From: Lutjanus erythropterus
Lineage: Eukaryota; Chordata; Actinopteri; Lutjaniformes; Lutjanidae
Assembly: GCA_020091685.1 (NCBI GenBank)
Contig: CM034592.1
Span: 43,483,622 to 43,547,621 of the forward strand
Length of the DNA stretch: 64,000 nucleotides
Direction of reading: 5' to 3'
The notes beneath the pieces were generated by a model. The model was not told where the DNA came from. It was given only the letters and a program-made list of their open reading frames with translations, and made no database searches. Positions within the stretch are counted from its first letter, which is position 1. Each line of letters opens with the position of its first letter. Below are positions 25,501 through 38,039 of this stretch, piece after piece. A program made the translations under genes and the position numbers.

Positions 25501-26104
25501 CTAGAATTTCAAAAAATGGCAGCCAGCTAAACTAAGCCATGGTTAAACTGAAGACAGACATGGTGCGGAATAAAATTGGGTCTCTGAAATGATCCACAGT
25601 CCAAATGTTGTATAGTATAACTTAATGTTACCCTGTACGACCTGGAAAACAGATTTTTTCGGTCAGTTAAAAATACTGACTAAAATTTTGCATGTCATGT
25701 ATTGAAACTCAAGCAAAACACTCTGGACTTAAGAAAGAGTACCATCTTTTTGTGCGTGCAGTGAGTTTGTGGTTGAGCAAAGTGAGCACGAGTTGCAGAG
25801 AATGACTGTTAATGTAAGCAGAGAGAGAGGTGATCAGTGAAGTTGTCTGGTTTGCAGTAAATGTACAGTGAAGGTTACAGTTTGTCAGTGAACAAAGGCC
25901 ACAGCTTCTCAAGACTAAAGTAAAGCTCCCATGTGCGTTGTTTCCCCAAATGCTGGAAAAGCGAACTCGCACAGACACCCACCATACCTGTGAGTGGCTG
26001 AAAGAGATGCACCGGACTTTCGAGTAACTTCGGTGTAAACCAATCCATGGCTGTATGAGATGCCCTGGGCTGTTGATGTTGTATAAAGAGGGAGACAGTC
26101 CACA

Positions 26105-26300
26105 CATTGAGGAGGCGGGGTGGATGGATGGCTCAAATAAACACAGGACTTACGCACACAACACTAAGGTTCATGTCCCATGTGAAACCAAACTGTTATT
26201 AAAAGTTATAAGGTACAACGTTATGTGTGTTCAGTGACTTTCATCACGTGACTTTTGTCTTGTGGGTCGCTTTAGTGATACATGACTTTTGTCATATGAT
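26105..26300. repeat. dispersed repeat, same family
   Basis: 'gtggatggatggctcaaa', 'ccatgtgaaaccaaac' and 'catcacgtgacttttgtc' identify it. The 'cctaaacctaacc' end is missing. The SINE at 26343 follows. Confidence 0.55.
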
Positions 26301-26342
26301 TGGATGAGTACAATTACCCTGAGCCTGTGAAAACATTTCTTT

Positions 26343-26509
26343 GGCCTTTTTATGCCTTTAATTCAGAGGACAGCTGAAGATATGATAGGAGAGTGGGGAG
26401 AAAGAGTCGGGGAATGACATGCGCCAAAGGGACGTGGTCAGGGGTCGAACCCACAGCCACTGCAGAGGACCTACAGCAGACGCTCCACCAGCTGAGCTAC
26501 CAGACCACC
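26343..26509 (-). mobile_element. tRNA-derived SINE
   Basis: On the minus strand GGTAGCTCAGCTGGTGGAGC (A box) is followed about 35 bases later by GTGGGTTCGACCCC (B box). Then comes the body 'catgtcattccccgactctttctcc' and a tail 'attaaaggcataaaaaggcc'. This is a widespread teleost SINE. The polymerase III boxes are well preserved. Confidence 0.8.
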
Positions 26510-26681
26510 GTTGACCATTATTAACCATAAACTTTGTGAAAATGCAACATTATACTGAGTATCCCTTTAAAAACCATCTACAACTAAAGGGTGTCGATAT
26601 GATTATTATTAAGATTGGAGAAAAATCTTATGTTTAGTCGTTTACCACACTGAAACTAGAGGCTTTAATGCTTTACTAGAT

Positions 26682-27058
26682 GTTGGTTTCCTCCTCTTAT
26701 TGTTTTTCATCTCCTCTCATCCCCTTCTCTTCCTCTTGTCTCCTCTCTCCTTTTGTTCCCTCTTATCTCTCCTCTAGTTTCCACCTCTGCTCCTCACATT
26801 TCTTTTATTATGTCACACCCACTTCTCTTCTCCACTCTTGCTCTCCCCTTTCCTCAGTCCCCACGGTCTCCTCTCTCCTCCACACCCCTCTGCTTTGTCT
26901 CCACACACCTTCCTTCCACTCACCTTATCTTTTATCCACTCTTGTCTCCTTCTAACCTCTTCTGTCTTTGCCTCCTCTCTCCTGTCCCCTGCTTTCCTCA
27001 GCTCTTCTCACTTCCCTCTCCATCCCGCCGACTTCTTCTCCACCTCTCCTGGCTGACT
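26682..27058. repeat. pyrimidine-rich tract
   Basis: About 375 bases dominated by C and T on the plus strand. Open frames across it are Ser/Pro/Leu-rich artefacts. Confidence 0.8.
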
Positions 27059-27497
27059 TTTTAACAGCCCAAAAGGAGGAATAATCTCCTTGGCATTTTA
27101 GTGAACCGATGCTTTCTGATGACCTAGCTGTGGCACCGTGTTCCTCCCCAGGCGAGGAGCTAAATTACAGCAACCTTCACATCGAGCAAAGAGCATCGGA
27201 GAGAAAATTGTCTCTCTTGGGAAAAAAATTGTATCTCTATTTAGTCCTGCAATAACACTGAAGAAGCCAGAGGGAAGATTCAACCCCTCTATTCCACCTA
27301 AACATAGTTTTATAAAAAGGGGCCTTTTTTGAGATCCTATTGTTCAGTTCTGTTCCTGTTCTCACCCGGATCTTCCTCTTATCTCCATTTTTTTCTCTTT
27401 TTTGGGCCTGATTTTGTAGATTTCTTTTTTCCTCTATTTCTTTCCTCACCCTTCTGACATATTATTGTCTCTCTCTGTTTTGCTGCTCATTTGTTTC

Positions 27498-28602
27498 CAG
27501 AGATGTGGATGCGAGTCACACGACTTGGACTCCAGTCAGGCTGAAGTCACAAATTTGACTTTAGATTTGACTTGACAAAATCAAAAGACTGGTAACTCGA
27601 CTTGGACTGTAACACCAATGACGCGTGACTTCACTTGGACTTGAAGCCTTCAACTTGAAAATACTTTATCTTCCCTCAATCCTAAAGATTAAAAACTATG
27701 AATCCACAATTCAGTTCATTTCCCTTAATTTCCGTTAACACCATTTATTCCCGAATCAACGCTTAATTCTGCAGATCCACTTTGTTTTGAACCAATCCGA
27801 CAGTATCCAATCAAGCTGCAGGAGACGCTGTCAAGAACTAAATGTTACATTACCAAGCACCAGTTGGTAAATAACAAATACAAAGACAATTCTGCATGCA
27901 GCTTTTGCTTGCAAAAACTATGTAGTGGTCCCAAAAGACCAACTGCAGTGTGCAAAACATGTGGGTTGAAAATTACAGACGGAGATAGAAAAACTTCCAA
28001 CTTTGTTCAACATTTAAACTTATGCAAAGAAGGGTATGTTGAGAAGGTGAAATGGTGAGTTTCATTTACCTCAGAGGTCAGTAGTCAGAGTGGGGAATGC
28101 CATCACACTCAGTTAACTGTCTTCCTGTACAACAAATCAGAAAAAACTTCTTAACAATGCATTATGCAGTATTTTGCACATTTAAACACCATAGCAGCAT
28201 GTCCACAAATAGAACTTGGATAGTAGACCCTCTGTCTTTGCAACTGATTTAATGAGACACCAAACACAGAAGTGCTAATAAACAACTTTAACTACTGTTG
28301 ACGCGTGGAGCAGCCATCTTGGATTTTGAGGGCGGAGTTAGTGAGATTCCTCTGAGTTTTAGGGGGCACGCTAGTTGAAATTTACATCTGGGAAATTCCG
28401 ACTTCCTTTTTCAAATGGAATGCATCATAATATTGACATAGTGAGCAAAATCTTCACTAACGTGAGCTTAATAGCTAAATAACTTTGTAAATCAATTAGG
28501 CTGGAAAACTCAGTGTTACTTAAGAGACTCAAACTTCAGGAGTTGGGTCTTGACTTGGGACTTGACTCAAACTTAAAAAACAATAATTTGGTCCCGCATC
28601 TG
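27498..28602 (+). mobile_element. hAT element remnant encoding a BED finger (CAGAGATGTGGA ends)
   Basis: The left end CAGAGATGTGGATGCGAGTC is followed by many 'gacttggact' repeats. The right end (CTTGACTTGGGACTTGACTC ... GGTCCCGCATCTG) is its inverted counterpart. Between them lies the first transposase exon with a BED zinc finger (27819-28058). At 1.1 kb most of the transposase is missing. A segment near 28310-28410 ('gcagccatcttggattttgag') looks like a further inserted repeat. Confidence 0.75.
27819..28058 (+). pseudogene. BED zinc-finger exon of a hAT transposase
   Basis: The open frame runs from about 27819 through QETLSRTKCYITKHQLVNNK, SACSFCLQKL and AVCKTCGLKITDGDRKTSNF to VQHLNLCKEGY. 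The C-x2-C pair in VCKTC, the DRKTSNFVQHL segment and the following His/Cys form a BED-type DNA-binding finger. A CxxC pair (CSFC) precedes it. The frame ends at a TGA that overlaps a plausible donor (AATG-GTGAGT at 28054), so this may be a first exon whose partners were deleted. Confidence 0.65.
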
Positions 28603-29832
28603 CTTCCTTAAAACTTTCTATGTCAAAGTTGTTGCTCTTCTGATAGAGGCCGGTGGATGTCGATAGCTTGTTCCTTGTTTAATCTACAGAGCAAATGGGA
28701 ACAAGCATGTGTGTGACAAACGTGTGAAAGTGCAGACTCTCGTCTCTCAGTGAAAACCGCACTGATGTGTGTGGACCGAGTGGAAGAAAAGCAATTATCT
28801 CTGAATGTTCGGTGAAAAATGTTTGTGCACAACATCTTGACTTGGGCAAGGAAAAAAAAAGAAAACAACCTCTTATAATTTGTGATATAATTTCATCATA
28901 GTTTGACACAAAAATAATTGGATGAAAGTTGTAGAAAGGAGCCTCTCAAAACTTTTAATGTATTTACAGGGCAAGCCTGCAGAACAATCAGCAGAGGAAC
29001 ACTGTACGAAGGAAAAACAAAACACCAGACCTACAGAAAAATAAAACATTTTTAGTTATAAATTATTATAAAAAGCATTAGATGTCAAAAAATGCCAAAA
29101 TATATGTAGCGTACAACAGAACACACACTCTCTTTTTCTAACACAAAGCTCTCAGCACAATAATTTGGTGTGCCCATTAGCACAGGCTGTTACAGTTGAT
29201 TTTTGCTCTGTGGAGAAGCTGTTAAACAGGGACAATTATCCTTTAGCCAATCATATTCCAGAGTGTCGTTAGAGGCTTTTACATTGGCCAGTAAGAACAG
29301 GCAGCTGGGGAGAAGCGTGCAGACAGTACCTCTCTCACACAGCACACACACACACACGTACACATACATAAATGCAAGAGTTCCTATGCATCCAAAAAAT
29401 GCACAGGAGTGACATAAATGCAGATGTGGAGCACACGGTAGCATACACACTCGCACACATTTCCACAAACCACACCTAAACACACAGACGTACACATGAT
29501 GCGTACACACATGCACGCTGAGGGCAGGCTGATCTGACTGGAGAGGGAATGATTTCACCATATACTCATCTCAGTCTCCATGATTATGGCCATCGGTAGA
29601 AATGGCAAATAATGGCGGCAATGTGCTGTGAAATGAACCCCATTATGTTTGTGTGCCTCTGTGTGTGTCTGTGTGTGTGTGCGTGTGCGATTGTGTGAAC
29701 GTGAGTGAGTCAGAAAGAAAGGGCTGCGGTGGTCTGAGTGAAAGAGAGGATGACAGTCCACAGAGGTTAGAGGGAGAGAAACAAGAGATGAGTGAAGATG
29801 ATGAACCCACTGCGACAGAACAGCATGTGTCA

Positions 29833-29834
<2 letters not shown>

Positions 29835-29886
<52 letters not shown>
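29835..29886. repeat. (TG)n microsatellite
   Basis: About 25 pure units. Confidence 0.95.
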
Positions 29887-29888
<2 letters not shown>

Positions 29889-29994
29889 CAGGAGAGACAG
29901 CAAGCAGAGATATGATTGCTGGCAATCCCTCTACAACTTTGATCAGGTCATCAAAGTGTCAAGCTAAAACATTACAGCCAGGACCCCACACATA

Positions 29995-30112
<118 letters not shown>

Positions 30113-30759
30113 ATGCTCAGACAGTCTGTTTGAGGCAGTACACTTTCCACTTAAGTCTTGCTGATATTGCCTGACATGTTTGTTTCTCAAATTATGAAGG
30201 TGGGGTGCATTTAAAACACAGCTGAAGGGTTTGGCCTCCAGCTTTGGGAAGAATATTAATTATTCACAATATCAGATGAACAAATATGAACAATTAATTC
30301 AATTGAAAAAGTCAAAGTAACATTTATGTCAGAGGAGTGAGTATTGCCACTTAAAATGTTTCCTTAATCTCTGATGACATATCAGTAATAACATATTTCT
30401 CCTTTAAAAATAATTAATTAATCAGAATTAACTTTGAGCTTCTGTCTTTTAGCACTGTATCAGTCTGCAATGTGTGTGCGACCTTTTGGATGCGTAGATG
30501 AACACAGAACATTATAACGCTGCTGTGCCTCATGCGTAAATGTGTACAATGTCTCTGTTAATGTGGAGAGGCACTTCACCCTATTACGTCCTGCCCAAAC
30601 TAGCAATGACAGCTTCACTGTTTGTCACTTTGCACTGTGTAAGATATAGTCGAATGATTTTGTGTGTGCGTGTGGTTGTGTTATCTTATCTGACATCACA
30701 CTTAAGTTAAAAAGGAAAATCTCGATTTCCAGTCTCAACACACACCTGTCTGTGTTACT

Positions 30760-30818
30760 GTCCAACCCAAAGATCTGACTGGCTGAAAAGGTTAGCCAAT
30801 CAGATCTTTGGGTTGGAC
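30760..30818. repeat. near-perfect 25-bp inverted repeat with 9-base loop
   Basis: The left arm 30760-30784 (GTCCAACCCAAAGATCTGAC, then TGGCT) and right arm 30794-30818 are reverse complements with one mismatch. The loop is GAAAAGGTT. It is not obviously part of any transposon here. Confidence 0.9.
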
Positions 30819-31469
30819 TGATGGTGTCAGTTCCTTTGTCTGACGCCATCCATAGGCCCTCAAACTGTTTGACATACATAAAGAAACACTCACACCTTCA
30901 TACACACTTGCAAGTAAATGAGTACACATGGCCATCACCGTGGTGACAATGTGGGGAAGGACGCATGCACACAAACTTTCATGAGTCCAACACACTCCTG
31001 AAAGTTGTTGTGTTTTGTGAAAGAGAAAAACCATCATAGTAGGTTACCATAAGCAAGGTCCTCATGCAAGGTCCTCAAATGCTTCCTAAGACCGAAAATG
31101 GAGCAAAACATGCACCAGAAAATGCAAATGTTCTGCCGATTATACATCATAGTAGTTTTTTAAAAATCTTAAAATCCCATTTTTCTCATGATTTCTTTTT
31201 AGTTTTGATGTTTTTCAGTTGTTCATTAAAAAATCAAAATTATTTTTTTTCAAGTAAAAACAGAAAATATTAAAACCCTACAAACAAGGATGCCACAAAC
31301 TGATTTTATTAAAGAAAAATAATGAAAAAAGGTTGCACCTGCAGACATGAGCAGCCACATTCATATCATTTTTTCAGGCTTCTAAACCCACTGGATATAA
31401 AAATTGACCAGGCCTGCAACATTATAATTTAAACACACACCCCTGTGTGCACAACCACACCCACCCACA

Positions 31470-31491
31470 CCCACACACACACACACACACA
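31470..31491. repeat. (CA)n microsatellite with CCCACA prelude
   Basis: About 11 CA units preceded by degenerate CCCACAC repeats from 31456. Confidence 0.9.
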
Positions 31492-33769
31492 ATGTTATTT
31501 GAAGCTTGCTTGAGGCTGTTATATTGGACTGAAGGCTGTAAAATAATCATCATATTTATTAACATTATCAATATTGCATAACCCCTGATCCCAAGGTGTG
31601 GCCTTGTGTGTGCTTGTGAGCATGTGTGTGTCCATGTGTGTGTCAAGGTGGGGAAAGCTGAATTATTGGCTATGCTTGGCCAATAAACTCTCCTCTTACA
31701 AAATGTGAAAGATAAGAGGGTGAAGCAGGGGACCAAATCCAGAGAGAGACCATGAGATGAGACAAAATTGGGAGAAATTATTTGTGGAAAAGTTTGGATG
31801 AAGTCAAGATCAATGTTTGAGTGTTTTTACCACGTATGTTGCACTGCTACTCACCTATACACCAGTATCTGGCTCATTTGTAGATATTCTTTTTCTTTTC
31901 CTGCAAAACGATTTGAAACTCTTGATGACTCATCCTGCGCTCGGGGCCATTAAATTGCATCCAATGAAATGCTTTCATGCTTGTGACACAGCTGAGCATG
32001 AAAAGAAAATAATTTTACCTGTGATGTCCTTCAGCTGCTCCGCTTCAGCACTCGGTTATTTAACTACAAACCTTCCCTGATGGGCTCATGGCATTAGCTT
32101 TGTTGTTGCTAAAGTTGCTAATCATTAGCTGACATTACTGGGCAACAGAACCAGGCTCAGAAGCCTCCCAGTTAATACAGCTGGTCACTGGGATGAACAC
32201 AATGTCTGAGACCAACAGGGAAAACACCACCAAGATCATTTAAGTGTTCCCTGGTGGAGAAATAGGTTTACTTGTTGCTAAAGTAAGCTAACTGCTATAT
32301 GCAGTTAGCCATAACACAGCAAGAAAACCTCTGTACTATAGTTTATTCCCTGCCATCAAACTGGTCTCCGTTAGTCTCAAAGACTGTTTTGCTCTGGCCG
32401 TGTTCACTTGGGGCTCTCAGTCCAGAAAGAGTTGGCTAATAAGACCGCTCTCCCTCCTAGCGTTACATCGAAGGACCGCTTTAGCTGCATGGTGGCAGGG
32501 GGCGCAACGCACAGCGTCACTGGCTACTTTGAATGCCAGTCAATGTCTGCTATAAGTCGAGGGTCACCACCTGTCCTGTGTAAGACAGGATTGTCCTGTG
32601 TCGAAAAATAAAACACACTGTCCTTAACTGAATCGATACAGGACGCATTGTCACTTATTTTTATGCACAACCTACTCTAATGCGTAACACTACGTAGTCA
32701 CATACATGGAATGGTTGAGACATAGTGGAGGAGTATAAAATCCATATAATAATATATTCCAAATATCCTACCTCAAGCAGATCAGTCCAGGACTGTCTGA
32801 CTTGGAGCAAATACAAAGGCAGAGGCCCAGGGTGGACTTATTTTGACAAACCAAACGTTTTGCCCAGTGATCAGATGTTTGAATCCTGAATATAACTGAT
32901 ACAACTGTGACTTGAAAGATGAAGGGGAGAGAAAGACATATTCACACACATACATGTATATATATAGAGAGAGAGATAAAAAAAAAAACATGCACACACA
33001 GATGAAATCAAATGTTGTGGTGCATCCTTGAACTCAGCAACTTTATTTCTTCTGTCCTCTGCATTATAACAGTCCATTACCTGGGCTGCCACAGGCTCAT
33101 ATGGGACTTGAGGAGCAATAATTCATCTTCGTCATTTTTATAGACAACCTGACAAAGGTAATGATCCACTCATACATACACTAGCGAAATAGCATACATG
33201 CCAAACATGCATTCTCTCCGAGAGAACAGAGACAGAAAAAAGAGAGAGGAGGGGAGGAACTTCGGGTGCAAATTAAAGCCCGAAGGCCGTCAGATTGTAG
33301 CTGGGGCTGTGAGTGGCAAAAAGCAGCACAATGTCTTTTTATAGGTGCCTGAATTATCATCATTGGTCAAGTGGGGTGTCGAATATGGCAAGCGGCTGTT
33401 GCCATGGTGACTGTTGTTAGACTTACGATTGTTTTTACCTGTAGCTACAGAGGTTACCTGGACTTTTTCCTGTTTATAATCTTAAATGCGTCGTGTTCTG
33501 TGTCTGCTTAGAAGCTATTGAGAGAAGTGATGGGAGAAGTGATGACAAAATGTGAAATTTGGCACTGGGAATAACAGCTTTTGATTATAATACACCATTT
33601 TCCACCACCAGAAAATAAAGACATATGAGGGTGCAGTAGTATGAAAGTGAGAAAGTGCACATTGGGAGAAGGCTGAGGTGGCTGGATGAGTGAAACAGGA
33701 CTTTCAACAGGAGTCCAGAGAGGGTTTCGGTTGCCATGCGACACAAAATTGATTATTTAAAGGATGTAG

Positions 33770-33860
33770 TTATTTTAACCTAAGCCATAATGTTTCCTAA
33801 ACCTAACCAAGCTGTTTCACTGCCATCAAAAGTTTCTCAGCAAGCCTTATTTTGAAAGTC
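33770..33860. repeat. dispersed repeat, same family, partial
   Basis: 'atgtttcctaaacctaaccaagctg' is the recognisable core. A weaker, similar stretch lies at 17910-18050. Confidence 0.4.
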
Positions 33861-33964
33861 TACGTGTTATTGCAAAGTTGACTGAGGAATGATAACGTGT
33901 ACTTTTCATGCCCAGTTGGCAGGTCTATCACACACTTTTGCGAGATATGGTTGCATTAAAATGA

Positions 33965-34210
33965 TTAATCCCTTACCTGTAGTGCCATTTATCCATCTAG
34001 ATTGTTTTGGTGTGAGCTGCAGAGTTTTTGAGAGATTAGCTGTGGCGATGTCTGCCTCCTCTCCAATATAATGGAACTGGATGACACTCAGCTTGTGGTG
34101 CTCAAAGAAAGAAAAGAAAAATAACAATCAGAAAAACTCAAATGCAATGTCTCTTTTTCGAGAAATCATGACCCAGTTACTCAAGTTAATCCATAGACCT
34201 TGTGAAAACA
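33965..34210. mobile_element. short dispersed element ('catctagattgttttggtg' family), copy 1
   Basis: Shared with 40233-40510: 'ccatctaga', 'gcagagttt..gagat', 'gatgtctgcct', 'aatataatgg', 'gtctcttt', 'atcatgacccagttactcaa'. The AGGGACAG-type left end is missing here. Confidence 0.65.
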
Positions 34211-34668
34211 GAATGGGATCGTGCAAATAGATAAATATAATCTATAATTCCGATGAAGCATGAAACTGAAATTGAGAATAGAAAATGTAAATAAATGCAT
34301 AAAAATCTGATATATAAATATAAATAAAATCTGATGTTTTTGTCTGCTGAAATTTTTAATCTCTCCGGTGGAGCTGAAGCTTCTTCAGTCAACATTTACC
34401 GTTAGTCAGGTGCTTCATGAAGGCCTACGTCATCATTTATGCATCAAATCTGTTTCCTTTGCACTTAGTTGGATCACAGCCTAGCATCATTTTTGCGATA
34501 TTCCAAGACTCTTCTTCTGAATTTTATGTTTCCGTTACAGTGCTTTGTGCCCAAATTTAAAAAACGTGCAAATAAAAAAGGTGTATGAAAACCCACCTAG
34601 TATTTCTAGATATCTAGGTGGTAACAACATTCAGTTAATCTCCATTAATCTCCGGTGGCAATGTCGAC

Positions 34669-35009
34669 CAGGGGCGGGTCTACTGGGGTGGCATAGGCTG
34701 GAAAATTTAACACAGAAGTTTAGATTAATTAAAAAAGTAATGCATAACAAAGTAACACATAACATTTGGAAGATTTGCATTTTTAAAAATGTCTGAAGAT
34801 TTGAAAATAAAACAGTTTATTGATTTCTAATGCCACCTTTAGATATCTCTGTTTGAGTTAAGATATCTTCATTCTTCATTTGGGCACTTTTTGAAACAAA
34901 TATTGATATATGTGAGTGTTTGTGATTAAACCAGCATTTCTGTCACCCTGTAAAGTCTCTGTGCCACCCTCTTGGCACCCCATAAATTATTACTCTAGAT
35001 CTGCCACTG
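34669..35009. mobile_element. short hAT-like element (CAGGGGCGGGTCTA ends)
   Basis: The left end CAGGGGCGGGTCTACTGGGG and right end TAGATCTGCCACTG are inverted counterparts (CAGTGGCAGATCTA). Internal 'ggtggcataggctgg' and 'tgccaccctcttggcacccc' also pair. It seems to be inserted in an older repeat, since 'gcgatattcc' (34495) and 'ggatatcgca' (35009) flank it. The duplication is unclear. Confidence 0.55.
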
Positions 35010-37533
35010 GATATCGCAAAACTTGGGCACATAAATCCCAACAATCTGAAATGGTTTTTTTTTGTAATACGATTGAACTGGTCTTGTTGAAAGAGTCCAA
35101 GCAAACAACACAGAGTTTAATAATTGCACTGTCAATAAAAATGTCACAAACTGAGCCGGGGAATAAGGAGCATTTTCTCCACTTTACACTTCGCGCCGCT
35201 GCCAAAGTAAACTGCAAACCTGTTGAGAACACTGAGTGTTATCACCTCCTACTCCTTGAATACATGTGAAGTGCATTGACAGAGTGTTTACAAGTTGATT
35301 TTCCTCATGACGACGCACCTCTCTATCTGTTTATCTGTCCCCTTACAGTGTTCCTCTAATTCTGCCAGGCAGGGCCAGTTAGCGGGTTACACTATAATTG
35401 CCTCTCCATGTCTGACAGTCATTTGAGAATCGGCGCCTGTTACACTGCAGCCACACGCTGTTTTCCTTCTTGTTTTCTGTCTCTCTTCATGCTTCTGTCC
35501 CCGATTAGCCTTCTGTGAGGGAAACTGTTGCTTTTTTTTGATGATGTCGAATAGTAAATTGGCATTACTGCTCGCACTCTTGGTTCTCTCCGCCATCCTC
35601 TTTCTTTCTCTCTCTCTCTCTCTGTCTATAAGTCCCTGCAATTTATTTCTTTATTGTCTAGCAAAATTGGTGTTTTTTTGGAACAAAACCACCATGACTT
35701 GATTTGAGCAATCCAGCTTATTACAGCACTGCAGCTGTTTCTCTTCATTTTACACAATTTTGCCCTGTCCATTTTTTTCTATTTCTGTCTCTCTTTGTCT
35801 TTCTCTTTTTCTCTCAAGAGAATTTTTTTTATCTCTCCCCATCTATCTCTCACTCTCGCTCTCTCTCTCACGCACACACACAGATCCCTGTTAAAGATTG
35901 AAGCAGTCACCCTGAAGAAAATAACAGTAAGCCTCTGTGATGCTCTTCTTCTTTATTTTCTCTCGTTCCCATGCTCTCTCACTCAGATCCAGCCTCATCA
36001 GAATGAGTTGCCATCTAGTTTGAAGTTTTGAAACAAGAGCAGAGCATTAGATTAGGTTTGTCTGATATAAAATTCCCTCTAAAGTGATGTCTGCGCTGAG
36101 TGTCTTCTTTTCTCCAGCTGCTTTTGAGCAGCGCCTGAGTCATTTTGTCTGGTATTTTCCGAGTCGTTTGAGGAGACAAAATGCTCCTCGGCGCGTTAAC
36201 AGGCTCTCTGATGTTTGGTTCCTTCTGCTGCACTCGCTGCTCTACAGTGAGCGCATACTTTGTGTTTTTTTTTTTTTTTCTTCCCTCTGGGTATGTGTGT
36301 GTGGAAAAGGTTATGATGATGCCACTGTGTTTGTATGTGTAGTTGTGGACCAAAGTTGTTTTTTTGTTGCTTTCACATGCAGTACTCAGGTTTACCTGCA
36401 AATTAGAGTCTGCTGTTTGCCTTAAATTTTGATCTTTTAAGTTTTCATTAAAATGCGTCACATATCCAGCTTGTATCTAATGATGACATAATCCTACTAT
36501 ATTTATACTTTATATGAATGTGTATCAGTGTCCATGTTGAGATCTGATCAGGATCAGTTTGGCCTACTCTTTTACAATGAAAGTAGCTAGCACTAGCCCT
36601 AAAAGTTGCTGTATGCTCATTTGCATGTTGATGACATCATTACACATTCATTTGCATAAAGCTAGTTGTGTTGTTTGCAGCAGGGACGGATCACCAGTCA
36701 TATAAAAGGTCAGCCAAATAACTTATTAGGACACTGCATATTTGAAGTTTTAAAAAATGCTTAAAAAGATCTACAAAGGCAACTAACTATTTAACAATAT
36801 TTTTTCTTTTGCTTTTGCCGATTAATTATATTTTATGGCACTCCTATCACTCCATATGAAAACACCCGAGATTGGAAGAGAGAGAGTGAGAAACTTAAAA
36901 GAACTTTTAAGCTATTTACAAGAAATATTTTAGGTATTTACAAGCTAATCCTGAGAGAAAGAGTTAAAGGAGCACGCTTGAACTTTGAGAAGTTAAATAT
37001 AAAGAAAACTTTAGAGGGAGAGGATCAAGTAACCACAGAAACTGAACTCCCACTCCTGCAGCGAGCGGTGTCCTCCTGCCTGTCACACGCGACTGACTGC
37101 CTGCCTGCACACAGGAGAGGGAGATCCTGGTGCTGCTGCTAAATTTGTCTTGAGTCGCCTTTTAGAAATAAAGTGTCTGAAATGTCACTGAATCTAGAGA
37201 CAAAGTAGTCAAATAGTTGTTGCATGTGGATTGAAAATGCAAGAGCATTTACACTTATGATTAATGTGGTCTCAGTGTGTCTCTGACCACCTCCAGAGGT
37301 GTTTTTTTTTTACTTTTACTTATTTTAAATATGCAGTGTCCCTCTAGACAAAATTAATTAACTGTAAAGTAACAGACACTCAAAATCTCTGGAAAATCAA
37401 TGGTTAACTCAATGATGAACTAAATTAAATTAACTAAAAAAATGCAGTACATTACATTTATACATACACATATACAACCAGAAAATAATTCTGTAGTGCA
37501 TTTTTGGAAGTTTTTGGAAGTTGTGGTGCAACT
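35010..37533. other. non-coding
   Basis: The frames at 36015-36461 (minus) and 36084-36425 (plus) overlap and match nothing known to me. 36840-37200 ('gagtcgccttttagaaat', 'cgagcggtgtcctcctgcctg') may be a decayed dispersed repeat. Confidence 0.4.
35585..35880. repeat. CT-rich low-complexity stretch with short CT and CA repeats
   Basis: (CT)8 at about 35609-35624, then CT-rich sequence ending in CACGCACACACACA near 35880. Confidence 0.7.
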
Positions 37534-37592
37534 GCAGTAGGTGCTTCACCATCTGTTGCCTGGTCGGGATCTGCACTCTTCTAGTTTGTAAT
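37534..37592. repeat. related 'empty' copy of the 7477-8349 insertion site
   Basis: GCAGTAGGTGCTTCACCATC through CTGCACTCT matches 7431-7476 over the same 46-base length. Then TCTAGTTTGTAATT continues as the sequence right of the insertion (TCTATTTTGAACTT at 8358). The two loci are copies of one older repeat of unknown class. Confidence 0.6.
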
Positions 37593-38039
37593 TAAGTCAG
37601 TTACTACAAATGTCATATAAAGGAGCTGTAAAAAGGTGGAAAATCAACTCTTAAATTGATTTACCTCAAATATAAAACAAAGAAAAACACAACTGCAAAT
37701 GAAAAACTGAAATTTTCAGCCTTATTGATCAACTGTGGGTAATGAAACTGTTTGGCTGGAATACTCTGCAAATTATGGTCAATGAGGACAAACTGACACA
37801 TTGTTTTTGGAAAGTGGCCACTTTTCCTGCACGACCAGGCCATATTTTGGCTTTGTTTCTACTATACTGCTGCTGCTGAACTTGCAGTCTCAGTTTGTTT
37901 CTTTGTCAGTTTCTCTTATTCTGCACGTCTTCATCTCGTAAATCTTTTTTTTTTTTTTTTTTACTTCCTAGTGTTCTTTTTCTTTCTTCCTTTCTCTCCA
38001 TCTGAATGTCTTAACCCCCGCTCTCCCCGTACTGACACA

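Noticed and set aside
26441-26505. possible functional tRNA gene on the minus strand
   Set aside because: The A and B boxes are good, but there is no acceptor-stem pairing and a SINE body follows directly; it is a SINE head.
31456-31491. CCCACAC repeats as telomere-like sequence
   Set aside because: The unit is not TTAGGG/CCCTAA; it is a degenerate prelude to the CA microsatellite.
36015-36461. 148-residue minus-strand frame and its 113-residue plus-strand partner
   Set aside because: Overlapping frames on both strands, no splice context, lysine- and phenylalanine-rich runs from A/T tracts, and no known domain.
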